A DNA stretch of 64,000 nt from Phaeotremella fagi (Eukaryota; Basidiomycota; Tremellomycetes; Tremellales; Phaeotremellaceae): NCBI GenBank assembly GCA_001599715.1, contig BCHU01000009.1, positions 124,001 to 188,000 of the forward strand, read 5' to 3'. A program made the translations under genes and the position numbers. The notes beneath the pieces are model-generated. The model was not told the DNA's origin. It saw only the letters and a program-made list of their open reading frames with translations, and ran no database searches. This document shows positions 42,691 through 54,945 of this stretch, piece after piece. Positions within the stretch are counted from its first letter, which is position 1. The number at the start of each line of letters is the position of its first letter.

Positions 42691-43535
42691 ATGACTTCAA
42701 CACCCAATTCAACCAGACGTCAAACGTTCCCAGAGATCTCCTCTCCAACACCAACCACCCGCTCCGACAGATCGACACCAATAAGGAGATCCAGTGCATT
42801 AACCGTGAACACTGAAGCCCGAAAAGCCAGACGTGACCAACTACGTGATTTCTATGGATTGAACCAATCGATCAACGAGATAACAGGGGATCCATTGGAT
42901 ATCAGTAAGCTTACTCTAAACACCACACCTACTAAGAAAAACGAATTAGATTCATCAACCTTCAATCCTAATCAATATTACGAAGATCTAATCAAATCAT
43001 CCAACCTAACCGAACTGATGCAGAAATCAACTGATCTATCCAAAGAAATCCATCATCTCAATTCATCAAGATACACATTAGTCTATAACCACCACAACCA
43101 ACTGTTTCAAGCTGGCGACACGATTTCTAAACTCAATTCAACGACTCCGCAATTATTAGCTATCGTAACGGAATTACAATCCTCTTTCAGTGAGATTTCG
43201 AATTTGGTGGATTCGGTTGCTGAACATAGAGGTGGGGGTGGGGATGAGGGGGAAGGGGAGGGGGATAGGTTGGATCTAATTGCTTGGGATGGGAGTAGAC
43301 GGTTGGAATTGATGGTTCAAGCTGAAGGTGGGTTTTTATTATGTTTACACCAAGCTGATAATAAGAATCACCGGAGGAGATCAAGAAAGTGTTCGAATCT
43401 TTTAGGAAGAATCTTGAAAAACTTGCTGGGAGGCCTGGGAAGAAGGGGGAAGAGGCAACTGAGATACTGGAGAGTTGCAGGTCTATCGTTGAAGGTTTAC
43501 CTACGGATGAGAGTGTTGGGGGAAAAGCGGAATAA
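42691..43535 (+). CDS. VPS51: GARP/EARP tethering complex subunit Vps51
   Basis: Vesicle-tethering subunit at the Golgi/endosome. Begins MTSTPNSTRRQTFPEISSPT (disordered), then the Vps51 N-terminal signature RRDQLRDFYGLNQS, DPLDISKLTL, QYYEDLIKSSNLTELMQ, KEIHHLNSSRYTLVYNHHN and AGDTISKLN. The last intron (donor GTGGGT after AEG, acceptor ATAATAAG) gives SPEEIKKVFESFRKNLEKLAG and ends GGKAE with TAA 43533-43535. Reading through would give an Arg-rich unrelated tail. At about 267 residues it resembles the short fungal Vps51 rather than the long animal form. Confidence 0.85.
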
Positions 43536-43623
43536 GTTTACAATACAAAATATACCTTGCATCGTGAGTCCTCCTTGCATACAGAGCTAATTCCAGATAT
43601 ACCCTATATCGCAATGCAAATAC

Positions 43624-46156
43624 CTATCCGTCCCTACCAAAATAATCCTTCAACCTACTAACAGCAATCTATCGTTCCATCAGCTGAATCCTAATCCAAA
43701 CACAACAAGACTCACATCGTAACTCTCCTTGTAACCCGTTAAATCACTTTCAGCAACTTTAACTTTCTTCAAACTCTTCAAATGATTAGCGTCGTTCATC
43801 AACCCCTTGAAATATCTAGCTTCCTGTTTCTCGACTAACGACCAGGCGACTCCTGATCGACCTGCTCGAGCAGTTCTTCCGACTCTATGAACGTATTTTT
43901 GGATATCAAGAGGGATGTCGTATGAGACGACGTGGTTCACGGTTGGTAGATCCATTCCACGGGCGATAAGGTCGGAACAGATGAGTCTGATTATAAGTCT
44001 TGATTGGTTTAAAGTGAAGGTAGACTTACATGTGTATTTCCCCCCTGCCAAATTCATTCAACAAAACCTGTCGTTCAGAAGGTTTCATGTCACTGTTGTA
44101 ATTCCTAACGACGATTTTCGGTTTCCCACTAATAAACACAAAAGCGTCTTCAAAGAATTCCAATAGTTTGAACAATCTAAGGGAAGATTCCACACTTTTG
44201 GTGAAAACTATCACACCGCTATCAACACAGAATTCAGGGTGATGAATGAGATGGATCAAGTTCAACGGTTTAACCTCTGGTGGGAGGATTAACATTTTCT
44301 CAGAGAGGGTTGAAGGGAAAGCGAATTGGGTACCGATGGAGGTTATAGCTTGAATACCTTGTTGAGTCGTTTGTTGGATGATATAATATTTCGGTGATGT
44401 TAGGGAGAGGGAAGCTACTTTACTCGGATCTCTGGTTAACGTTGCTGAGAATAATAGTTTTTGACACTGGGAGTTAGTGGTATGATGATTGGGTTACTTA
44501 CGGTATTTTGAACTTGTTCAGAACCTTCCCATGAATCCCCGTTTAATCCTAACGCCGCCCTCCAAGATGAAGCGACGGAATCGCATGGAGTAGTTGGATT
44601 GGATGAACCGTTTTGTGGGGACCTTATATGATCCAATACTTGAGATAACCAATTTTGGAAACTTTGAGTTAACAATCTATCAGCTTCGTCGATAACCTAA
44701 AGGGGTTAGCTGGCTTCGACTCCAGGGACTTACCAAAAATCTCAGATGTTGTAAAGTGAAATTTGGGGTTGAGAGATGATCAATCAATCTACCTGGAGTA
44801 GCGATCAAGATGTCGACTTTTGATGAACCCCCTAGTAAACTGATACCGTTAGTCCAATCCTCGTAATCTCACTCACCAGTTATCAAGATCAGCAACCAAA
44901 GAAGATTGTTCATGAGAAAATGAATGTTGACCAGTAGCAGTTCCAATCTATTCTATCAACCTCCACAATTTTTTCAGATTCAAAAACTGCACTCACCACC
45001 AACCCGGTCCCTTTCGACAAAGCCTCCAAAGTCTCTCTAACCTGAACCACCAAATCTCTAGTCGGCAAAACGATCAAAGCTCTTAATCTAGTGATCACCC
45101 TTTTAGACAGAATCTCAATGATCGGTATAGCGTAAGCTAAAGTTTTTCCTGAACCTGTTGGAGCTGAAACTAGATAATCGGGTAGGGTGGTGTATGGTAA
45201 AGGAAGTAATGGGAGGGAAATGAGTTGAGGTAAGATTGATGATTGGACTAAAGGGAGTTTTAGTTTGATAGATGGCAGAGTAGAGAGTTGGTAACTTACC
45301 AGCGAATAAATCTTTTATCCCGATAGTTTGTAAACTCGATTTCATATTTTCACTTATCCCGTTTACACTGTCCAAAGATAGTTTTTCATCTTGATCGACG
45401 AAAACTGCATCTTCTAATCCACTGGGTAGACCTTGTCGAGAGAGGATTAATGGATCAGGTGCAGGTGCAGGGACAGGTAGAGGGAAAGCAGTGAGTGGTG
45501 GTGGAGTTGGTGATCTGCTGGGATTTATCTGTATATCGTCCAGATTACCGGGTGTATCTTCTTCTGGCTCATCGTCCTCTGATATATCTAGATCTTCGGT
45601 GTTCTCAGGTATCGAAACGTCCTCGACTTGAACCACAGCCTCAACTTCACCCTCTTTCCGCCTCCTCTTCTCCCTTCGTTCACTCTTATCCCTCAACTCC
45701 CTCTTCTCCCTCTTCTCACGTTTCCGTTTAACTTTCTCATCCTCAACCCCATTCTCCTCATCCTCAACCGTTTCAACATGATTCTCAGATACAGGTTTCA
45801 CGGAAGACGGTCCAGGTCCAGCTTTAGCGTTATCCTCCAAATTCTCCCCATCCCCCTCTAATACATGCGATTGTGACTTGTTCTTAGGCGCTGCATCTTT
45901 ACGTGCCTTCAAAACGACTTTTCTCTTTCTAAGTTTCTTTTGGAGATAACGTTTTTTGGCTTCTGTCTTGACCTAAAATCCAGCTGTTAGTTGATGTGTA
46001 ACGGTCTGTTGAAGATGGCCTTACCTTTTCTTTCTTAGTTATTGGTGCTGGTTTAACGTATCTGGCTGGAGGAACGATTCCACCTAGGGTTGGTGGATTC
46101 GCTATAGCTCTGAGTCTATCTGGATGGATTCCATGACTTTGACTCGGTGTTGACAT
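43624..46156 (-). CDS. DBP6: DEAD-box RNA helicase, DBP6/DDX51 type
   Basis: Nucleolar helicase in early 60S ribosome assembly. N-terminal 250 residues are acidic and basic in blocks (KRKREKREKRELRDKSERRE; EDLDISEDDEPEED). Motifs in order: Q-motif region FVDQDEKLSLDS with IGIKDLF, motif I SAPTGSGKTLAYAIP, Ia VLPTRDLVVQV, GG-like SSKVDILIATPGRLIDHL, motif II VIDEADRLL, motif III LLFSATLTRDPSKV, motif IV VIVFTKSVESSLRLF, V SDLIARGMDLPTV and VI HRVGRTARAGRSG. The last exon codes AVSRLKDYFGRDG. The insertion after DEAD (SQVLDHIRSPQNGSS) is typical of Dbp6/DDX51. About ten introns. Confidence 0.92.
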
Positions 46157-46327
46157 TTTTAGTTTGTAGGGTTGAAGAAATTCAGACGCTGCGAGTTGAA
46201 GATTTCAACATTTCAGAAATCAAAATAAATATGGGTTACACCGTGGGAAAATGATTGTCAGTCTCAGGCACAATCATACGGCTTGTTGGTGATGATGATA
46301 ATATTGATAGCGACAACGACGACGACG

Positions 46328-47437
46328 ATGCCTTGGTTAATGAAAGCTGAACCTGATAGTCGTATAGTAAAAGGTAAAGATGTCAAGGTGAGTCACTATC
46401 CACAAGATGGAAGATGGGTGCTGAAGACAACCAACCAGTTCTCAGTTGACGATTTCGAGAAACTTGGGTAAGTCCACATTTCACTCTTCAGAGCTAACAA
46501 CGATAAGGGTGTCACCATGGGATGGTAAGTCTCCATTAGATGACCGATCATAACACTGGCTTAGGAGTACGGAACCACGAAGCCAAAAAAATCATGAAGG
46601 AGAAAATGAAATTAGGTGATAAAGTGAGTATACATCTTTTGCGTCTTCTAAAGTCAAAAACTGAAAACGCGATTTTTAGGTCCTGTTTTATCATAGTAAT
46701 ACCAAGATACCTGGGGTGTTCGGTTTAGCTGAAGTTGTTAAAGAGGGATATCCGGATTGTGAGTTGCCTCTGGTTCACTTCTGAATCTGGCTGATAGAGA
46801 TGTAGATACGGCTTTTGACGAGTATGTTTGATTCCTTACATCCCTATACCTATAGAATTGAAATGAAATGATTCACCTAGGTCACATCCATATTATGATC
46901 CCAAATCCAAAAAAGAAGATCCAACTTGGTACATGGTAACTCTCCATCCTACTCAACCTATAAACCCAATCTAACTTGACTCCCAGGTATCAGTGAAATT
47001 CATCCAGAAACTCCCTTATCCCCCTACCCTCTCTCTAATCAAATATCTCTCCACCACCTCAAAAATACCTGAACAAGTTGGATACATCGGTGAAGAGGGT
47101 TATAGGGCTTTGAAAGTTATGCAGTTGGTTAACAGGGGTCGATTGAGTGGGTTATCTCTTCGTCATTTTGTTTTGATTGTTGATTGATTGATACGGGGAA
47201 GGTGTTCAACCGGTCGAGGAGGATGCTTATGAGGCGGTTGTTTTACTTGGGACTAGAGGGGGNTGGGAGGGAATTGATGGTAAGGTCAAGAGGAAGGTTG
47301 AGGAGGATCTTGAAACTACGGAGAAGACTGTTGTGAAGAAGAAGAAAATCTCGTCAAACAGTAAGACATCTGATAAAGCTGTTACCGTGAAGGAAGAAGT
47401 TCCAGCTGGAAGAAGGAGTAAGAGGATAAAGAAATAG
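46328..47437 (+). CDS. EVE-domain protein, THYN1-like
   Basis: EVE (PUA-like) domain protein; relatives bind modified DNA or RNA bases. Start MPWLMKAEPDSRIVKGKD. A 51-nt stop-free intron (46388-46438) is removed to join KDVK with FSVDDFEKLG. The domain then reads [75 protein letters not shown]. The C-terminal tail is Lys-rich and nuclear in type (KKKKISSNSKTS, RRSKRIKK). An ambiguous base (n) at 47263 lies in the last exon at a Gly codon and does not disturb the frame. Confidence 0.88.
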
Positions 47438-47734
47438 CTTTATGGATTTTGTGACACGATTCATCTGCATATTCAAAATTTCGTTATTACTAGCGGTTCT
47501 GGTTTATCCACATTCTGACAATCACTTCCCAACTACTCATTAAATCCATCGTCACGTTCTGATCTCACAAATGTATTCACAAATACGATATGACAGTACT
47601 CGTAGAATCTATGAAGATCCTGGGACGAGTGGGGCACGTTCCTCATCATGGAGGAGGCTACCTGAACCTTTGATGGTGGTGCTGCAGATCTCACGTCAGC
47701 TGATCATTCATTCCAAAATCAAGCTTCAAACTTA

Positions 47735-48649
47735 CTAGAGTGATTTGAGAATAGCGAAGAGAGACAAGATGAAGAAAGCAAAGGCTGACCAGTGAATGAA
47801 TTTTGAGCTGGTTTGGTGAATGACTACGTAGGGAGTTAGTTGGGAGTTCAAACTCATTTTCTCGACTTACAGATCGCAAACAAAGCCCAAGTGATGGCAG
47901 CGGCACCAGCTGCATCACCTTCTTTACTGGCAAAGGCGTATGCGGCGGCGGTAGTCTCAAGGAAGACGAAGGCGAGGAAAACAAAGATTTTCGTCCAAAG
48001 TCCTGGATGGTTGTGGTGGGCGTTGGCACCGAACGCCTCGAAAGCTGAAAGAACGACTAGAACGATGGTCCCTGTAGGGTGTTAGTTGTGCGAAACTTGA
48101 TTCTCTATGGGTTGACCTACAACCATGATACAAAGAGAAAGGTAGATGAACGAAAGCCTCTTCAGCCAAAGATTCCCTACTTCCATGATTCTTCTTGACG
48201 ACATAATAGATCTGACTGACCGTAGCTGAAACTAACAAACTAAGAACAAAGGCTAGGATATACCAATGTCTAGACCAGAAGAAGATGTAGACGGTGTTGA
48301 AGATACCGAGTAAAGCGAAACGCCATTGAATACTGTCAACGATGATTTCTTTACCTCGGGTTGTGAATTGGAAAAACATTGTTCCGAGGAGAAGGAGATG
48401 GATGAGTGACCAAACGTAGAAGGCGTAGTAGGAGGGAGTTATGAAGGTTGTTTTACCATGGTTGTAGATGTCTTCTGGACCTGCTACTGAGTAGACGTTC
48501 GAGCCTAGGGAGAAGGCGAAGACTATGATGTTGACTACCTGGAAGGGGGTTAGGAACGTGGACGAGTGCGAGTGGCCAATGGGGTGGGGGTGGGGGTGGT
48601 GAAGGGAAGGGAGACTTACTTTGATGAGTAGACCGTCTGTGAGAGCCAT
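47735..48649 (-). CDS. Fungal multispan membrane protein, DUF1774-like
   Basis: Starts MALTDGLLIK, intron, then VVNIIVFAFSLGSNVY. Membrane segments: TPSYYAFYVWSLIHLLLLG, WRFALLGIFNTVYIFFW, WYILAFVLSLLVSATVSQIYYVV, TIVLVVLSAFEAFG, IFVFLAFVFLETTAAAYAF, AAAITWALFAI and FAFFILSLFAILKSL. The FITPSYYAFYVWSLIHLLLLG element recalls TspO-like and DUF1774 fungal proteins. Function unknown. Four or more short introns; stop TAG 47737-47735. Confidence 0.75.
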
Positions 48650-48985
48650 TGTGAAGATGTGTTAGAGGTCAGAGGGGGGTGTTGGATTGATATACAGGTG
48701 AAGAAGATAATTCTTATTACTTGGAAACAATAGGAATAAGAGGTGAGGAGGAGAGAAGGAGGACAGCAGGCAAACAACGAGTTCAGGGACAGGGCGAGGG
48801 GTGACTGTCATTTTGACGTCATTCATCAATGAAACATTACGTAATAGTTCTTATCTGTGGCACCTTTACCATCTCTTCCCTTCCTTCGTGTGTGTGTTGA
48901 TGCTTCAACCCAGGTAGTCTAATCCATTTAGTTTAATTTAACTTAATCCAATCTATGCTTCTTCCATTCTAACTCATCCTGAATA
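48650..48985. promoter_or_regulatory. Divergent promoter
   Basis: 336 bp between start codons of the DUF1774-like gene and the single-pass surface protein. No specific element named. Confidence 0.35.
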
Positions 48986-50397
48986 ATGATATTCTCACTC
49001 TTACTCCTCCTCCCCTCCCTCCCCCCTTCCCTAGCATTCCTCCCAACCCCAACACCCCCGCCCAAACCCAAATCCACGTTGAACGATCTTCTACACCCAA
49101 AACGTCAATCAACATCAACCTCAACACTCCATCCATCAATCATAACAGGTTCTCCAGATCTATCCTCCTCAATAGTCCAACCTGTAACTCTACCTATCAC
49201 ATTGGCAACTACACCCGTACCAGTAGCTGATACTATAGGTTTGATCATGCCTAACCCGTATGGTGATTTATACGTCGGTAAGCTATCTTGCATATTGTTC
49301 CATGATATAGCTGACTATGTCTATAGGTCTGAATTATACTTTTGGTTTCGTGGATCCAGTCCCTAGACCTGCACCTACTTTAGGTGGTTTCATTCGACAA
49401 ATCATCCCAGTGTTGATATTCCCGAATTACGAGGTAGGTGGCGAAACGCATAGAGTTAGAAACCTACTGACACACGCCCAGGTTGACGTCTTTCCCTGGT
49501 CTGGTACTGATGATCCAACCAGTCCTGCTGCTCATCCGGATGGAAATCTGGAAGGACTCTGTGGGTAAGTATATCTTCCTTTCCCTTTGTTCTCCCAATA
49601 CTGATTCGGGGTAAAAGGGCGACAGCTGAACCTTATTCCATTGGATATCCTTTTTATTTCGATAAACCCGGTTGGTACATGTTCGTATTGAATCAGACGT
49701 ACATACAGCCAACTGTAGTGGGTATCAGCTTTTTCAGGAATTTCTTTTAAATAGAAAAACAAGCTGATTTTGTTAGATCAACAACACTTGTAACCTCCCC
49801 CTTGTCGGTATCAAATCCTTCTTCTCGACTCAACTACTCTCAATAGCACCTATACCAAGCACCTCACCTACACCCGTATCACCACAAACCCCTTACACAG
49901 TGTTCGCATCGGTACAAACAGATTTACCTGGTAACCTCCCAATCGATCCTGCACCAACGACTTCGACTCAAGCAACTGTCGTAGGTGTAAGTATCGCTGG
50001 TGGCGTAGTGGGTATACTGTTTATCATAGGGGTAGTGATGTATGTAAGGAGGAAACATAGATTGGAACTTGAGGTATGTTGATGGCGTGGATGGGACTGA
50101 TGAAAATAGGTTATAGCTTTTAACAGGATGAGACCTGAGGAACAAATTCAGTTTTTACAGGAAAATCCAACTTCTCCATTGAGCCGACAATTTAGACAGT
50201 ACAATCAAAATGGTTATAACACCGGGGCCTACGGTGTACAGAACGGATGGAATCGATGGTTGCCGAGGAATGTCAATATGGCACCAGGTTTCGTTCATCA
50301 ACAACCACCTATGGTTGAAGTTGGTAATGGGAACTATAGAATACCACAGAGATCTAGAGGTTATGGACAATTGAACTTGTTTGGGAATAGACGATAG
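48986..50397 (+). CDS. Secreted-type single-pass membrane protein of unknown function
   Basis: Signal peptide MIFSLLLLLPSLPPSLAF followed by a Pro/Ser/Thr-rich segment. A conserved-looking extracellular domain over several exons has LNYTFGFVDPVPRPAPTLGG, VDVFPWSGTDDPTSPAA and CNLPLVGIKSFFSTQL. A single transmembrane helix TVVGVSIAGGVVGILFIIGVVMYV is followed by RRKHRLELE and a 95-residue Gln/Asn/Gly-rich cytoplasmic tail ending QLNLFGNRR. The layout suggests a cell-surface or sensor protein, similar to short fungal mid-TM proteins, but no family is recognised. TAG 50395-50397. Confidence 0.7.
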
Positions 50398-50701
50398 ATG
50401 GGATTTGTTGTATGACTAGTGTATTAATGTCATTGTTCGAGGTACGATGTTGCTTGTGAGACTGGCCTGAATGCCACTGAAAATTGCCACAATCAAACCT
50501 TGAAAGAAGACGCCAGCGTCGAATTAGATGTCCATTTTCGACTTTTTTGATCATTCTTTTCTTCGTCAAAACAGCCAATTAGAAGCTCATAGAGCAGAAA
50601 GAACAAGGAGATAGAGGTGAGTCAAAATACAATCCGTATTCTCCAACCTCTTACCTATTCCCCGTTACTCCCAAAAATGCTCGTCTGACTTCTTTTCAAG
50701 G
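50398..50701. other. Intergenic region
   Basis: About 300 bp; presumed promoter of the YME1-like gene. Confidence 0.35.
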
Positions 50702-53442
50702 ATGTCGATCCGACCTACTCAAACTCTAGGGATCGAGTTGTTCAAAGGTCTAGGAAATGGATTGGGGAGTAGATCAATAATAAGATCCAGAGTAGGAGCT
50801 GTAAGTAGCTATCATAAAACATATACTAACCAACAGCTCACCCGGGAAACCATTCTAAACCGCTCATCAGTCCTCAAACGATCATTCACATCCACCCCCC
50901 TGCCTTCCGGTCTATTCTCCAAATCCAATCCCAAACCCGACCAAACCCCAGAACCCCAATCATTAACCGATTTCCAAACTAAAATCGCCGCTCTCGAAAC
51001 TGAAGCCCATCAGAAGAAAGAGAATCTAGGTGTTCAACTGGCTTTGTTGAACGCTTTGAACGATGGAGGGGAGTATACCGGTTTAGTCAAGTACTATGAT
51101 GAAATTGCTTTAGCTGGAAGTGGGAGTGGGTCTGGGGGGTGGGTTGGGAGTAAAACCCTTTTGGAGAGTCCGGAGGCGTGGAACCTTTATTCGACTGCTT
51201 TAGGTCGGTTGGGTAGGTTGGGAGAGTTGGTTCGTTCTGTTAGACGACGGGATGAACTTTTTGGATCGGTTTTGGGGAAGAGTCTTGAGATTCCTTCAAA
51301 TCCTGTTCCCGCTACTCCCGAACCAATCAAGTCAACTGCAACTGCAACTGCAACTGCGACTGGTACGACTCCATCCATACCGACGACACCTGGTCCACAG
51401 GGATTAAACGGAATCGCTACACCTGGTTCAGCAATGTCTCCGCTTTACGTTACCATGACTCCTCAGACTCCAGCTATGACTTTATGGGGGATTCTTCGTC
51501 GTCTACTCACAATGTTGTTTATCGGTTTTTTACTGTTGACGGTGTTAAGCATGTTAATGGAGAATATGGGTTTGATGAAAGCAGGTCCAGGTCCGGCGGA
51601 ATTCGAACCTGAAGAAGGGAAGATTGTTAAATTCAGTGACGTCCATGGAGTTGAGGAAGCTAAAAGTGTATGTCTGTTTGGTTTGGTTTACACGGTTATA
51701 GCTGACATGTGAGATAGGAATTGGAGGAGATCGTAGAGTTCCTACGTAATCCAGAAAAATTCTCGACTTTGGGTGGTAAATTACCTAAAGGTGTCCTGTT
51801 GACTGGACCCCCTGGAACTGGGAAAACAATGTTGGCAAGAGCTGTAGCTGGTGAAGCTGAAGTTCCATTTTTGTTCGCCTCTGGATCAAGTTTCGATGAA
51901 ATGTTTGTTGGTGTTGGAGGTAGGTCACTCTTCTCACGCAGAATCGGTACTGATCAGCTTTAATGATTAGCCAAAAGGGTTCGTGAACTTTTCGCGGCTG
52001 CTAGGAAAAAGGCTCCTGCAATCATCTTCATTGATGAGTTGGATGCTATCGGTTCGAAACGTTCGGCCAAGGATCAACATTACATGAAACAAACTCTTAA
52101 CCAATTGCTCGTTGAACTGGATGGCTTCCAACAGACCGAGGGTGTGATTATTATAGCAGCGACTAATTTCCCGGAATCATTGGATAAAGCTTTAACTAGA
52201 CCTGGGAGATTCGATCGTCATGGTAGGTAGAAAGTCCTTTGTCTTCGGTGCAGAACTAACAGAACCTGTAGTTGTGGTTGGTTTACCCGACGTCAGAGGT
52301 CGTATCGAAATTCTCAAACACCACATGGAGGATGTTCAATTCGACGTCGACGTCGATCCGAGCGTCATCGCTCGTGGATGTCCTGGAATGTCTGGTGCTG
52401 ATCTACAAAATCTCGTTAATCAAGCTGCTGTCAAAGCTTCTAAAGACGGATCGAATTCTGTCCAATTGAAACATTTCGAATGGGCTAAAGGTGCGTTGGC
52501 ATCTTGTTGCATTGACCTTTTGTATGCTAATGACTCTTTTTAGATCGTATTCTTATGGGTGCAGAACGTCGATCACATTATGTAACGGAGGAATCTAAAC
52601 GGGCTACGGCTTATCATGAAGGTGGTCATGCCCTTGTAGCACTTCATACACCTGGTGCAATGCCTTTACATAAAGTGTAAGTCTCTTATTCAAAACACGA
52701 CTAATGTTTTAGAACAATAATGCCAAGAGGTCAAGCTTTGGGTATAACTTTCCAATTACCAGAGGCTGATAAGGGTATGTCACGGAGGATAAATCCAAAC
52801 TTACAATGTAGACTCATACACACGACGTGAATACAACGCAATGATCGACGTCGCACTTGGCGGTCGGGCTGCTGAGGAAATGATCTTCGGCGAAGACGAC
52901 GTGACCAGTGGTTGTAGTAGTGATTTACAGCGGGCGACTGACGTTGCTGCTAGGATGGTCAGGGTGGGTTTTTTGGAACTACGAAAACGATCCATGACTG
53001 ATTTCGTCAACAGAGTTACGGTTTCAGTGATAAAGTCGGATTAGTCGCTCATGGTGACGATGAATCGGTTTATCTATCTGGAAAGAAAAAGGATGAGATC
53101 GAGAGTGAAATCAAAACGTATGTTTATCACCGTTTACTGGAGATAGTTTCTTACAAGCACTATGATAGATTCTTGGAGAAATCAATAACTCGTGCGTCGA
53201 CATTACTGAAAACACATGAAGACGAGTTACACAAAGTAGGTCAAATCAAAATTCCAAGTCTTTGATACTAACAAGTCATATAGTTGGCAGCTGCGCTAGT
53301 CGAATACGAAACGTTAAACCTCGATGAAGTGAGATTAATCCTGAAAGGCGAAAAATTGGTTCGACCCGTCAACGAAGGTGAAAAACTTATCGGTGAACAG
53401 GAGAAAATCGGTGGTGTCGGAGTCGTTGTTGATGGGATATGA
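50702..53442 (+). CDS. YME1: Mitochondrial i-AAA protease Yme1
   Basis: ATP-dependent zinc metalloprotease of the inner membrane facing the intermembrane space, degrading misfolded membrane proteins. Basic presequence (SIIRSRVGA) with a 36-nt stop-free intron (50801-50836, GTAAGT, TACTAAC, CAG) in it. A transmembrane helix [19 protein letters not shown] lies at about residue 265. The AAA domain has Walker [19 protein letters not shown], Walker [12 protein letters not shown], second region of homology [20 protein letters not shown]. The protease site is [22 protein letters not shown] (HEGGH), with [15 protein letters not shown] and [21 protein letters not shown] after it. Stop TGA 53440-53442. 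Position of the TM before one AAA domain fits YME1, not AFG3. Confidence 0.94.
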
Positions 53443-53525
53443 GGGAAAAGTAGGGAGATAAACTGCATGATATCTATACACCATTATTATTCTACTTTTG
53501 AATCGAAAAACAAATGATTCGAGGT

Positions 53526-54281
53526 TTACGATGAACTCTGTTTTTCGAGTTCATGTAAATTCTTTTCGATAAATTTAGCATGTCCCCTATGAGTCGACGG
53601 ATGTCAATTTCGATCAAGAGGGGTTTAGGAAACGACTTACGCGAATTTTAGATTTTCTGAATAGACGTCTCTGACAATACCTTTGGCATCGATGAAGAAT
53701 GTTTCCCTAGCTAAAATCGAGGGTAAGAGTGGTTCTAGTACAGGATTAATTAGACATACCCTCAGATAAACCAAAGAAAGCTTTCCCAACTCCATAAGCC
53801 TTTCTAGCAGTACCGTCCGCATCGGAGATGATAGGATACGGTAGATTGTTCTCATCAGCGAAAAGTGATTGTTTCGCTGTATCGTCTATAGTATTTTCCC
53901 TTTAATAAGAATAAACTTTATTTGAGTGAGGAGATACGAACGTACCACCTGAAATGCCTACTACTACCAATTCAGGATGTCTCTTGAAAACGACGTTGGA
54001 ATTTGAGGCATCTCGAAAAGCACAGGCTTCCATCGTACATCCTTTCGTACTTGCTGCTGGGAACTAAACTCGATATATGAGTGATGATGACAATGGGATG
54101 ATAAGACGGACATACGAAGAATAAAGCTATTGGCTGAGGGGAATCATTTCTTTGTCAGCGTAAATAGATTGGTGAAAAGTTGACACACCTTCTCACCGAT
54201 TGGTAATTTGAATAAATCACCTTTGGGGATACTTGGTAATTCAAGTGGTGGAGCTGGTTTCCCAATTAATTCTTTACCCAT
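53526..54281 (-). CDS. Peroxiredoxin, BCP/PrxQ type
   Basis: Thiol peroxidase reducing hydroperoxides. Starts MGKELIGKPAPPLELPSIPK. The peroxidatic site reads TKGCTMEACAFRD, with the resolving Cys five residues after the first Cys as in PrxQ. Later exons code FKRHPELVVVGISGGT, SLFADENNLPYPIISDADGTARKAYGVGKA, RETFFIDAKGIVRDVYSENLKFA and HAKFIEKNLHELEKQSSS, ending TAA 53528-53526. Related to yeast nuclear Dot5. No clear presequence, so cytosolic or nuclear. Six short introns. Confidence 0.88.
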
Positions 54282-54945
54282 TCTTCGTTGTTGTGGTGGT
54301 GGTGGTTAGAAAGATGGATGTTGGTTGCTGGATTTGAATTGTGACGATCATCTTTTTGCGCCCTAACTATAAACCCATACTGCGCCCCCGATCGTACGAT
54401 TTCCCCGGTTTTTACGGTTGTGTTTACCGGTTCAGCCTACAGATTTCAGTTGCTGGATGACTGTAGGTAGAAGTAGATAAAAATAAGAGAAGGATGCAAT
54501 CTGTTCATTTGACTTCTGCATGTACTTCCATATAAGTACAATAACGTAACGTTCAAGAAAGCTCTATCTACCATCGAAACACCACCGTCATAGGCCTCGA
54601 GTATTACTCGAGGACTGCGGTCGTTGCCGTTACTGCTTGAAATCAAGTTACATCCGTAAGCGAGAAGCTTATGTACTTTCCATTTATAGCTTGTTCTGCA
54701 TCACACGCTTTACGCTTGGCAATCATTTCAATTACTGGTTTAAGCTTTTTTACCAATCTGCCGTAGTATCCGAGGCTCCAGTTGAGGGAAATCAAGTCAG
54801 CTGTTAGACACATGAGCAATGACGAGGGAAAACAATGGGGTTACTGGGACTCCATGTACATAAACTAAAATATTCACCCTAGTCTCTTTTCTCTCCCCTC
54901 TGATTTTTTTTCTTACTACGAGTGAATACATTCATTTAATCAAAG
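54282..54945. promoter_or_regulatory. Divergent promoter, peroxiredoxin and MFS permease
   Basis: About 660 bp. Contains an inverted CCTCGAGTA/TACTCGAGG pair near 54596-54615. No gene seen. Confidence 0.4.

Noticed and set aside
47263..47263. Ambiguous base n in the THYN1-like gene
   Set aside because: Single unresolved base in a G-run; it does not change the frame and is an assembly ambiguity, not biology.
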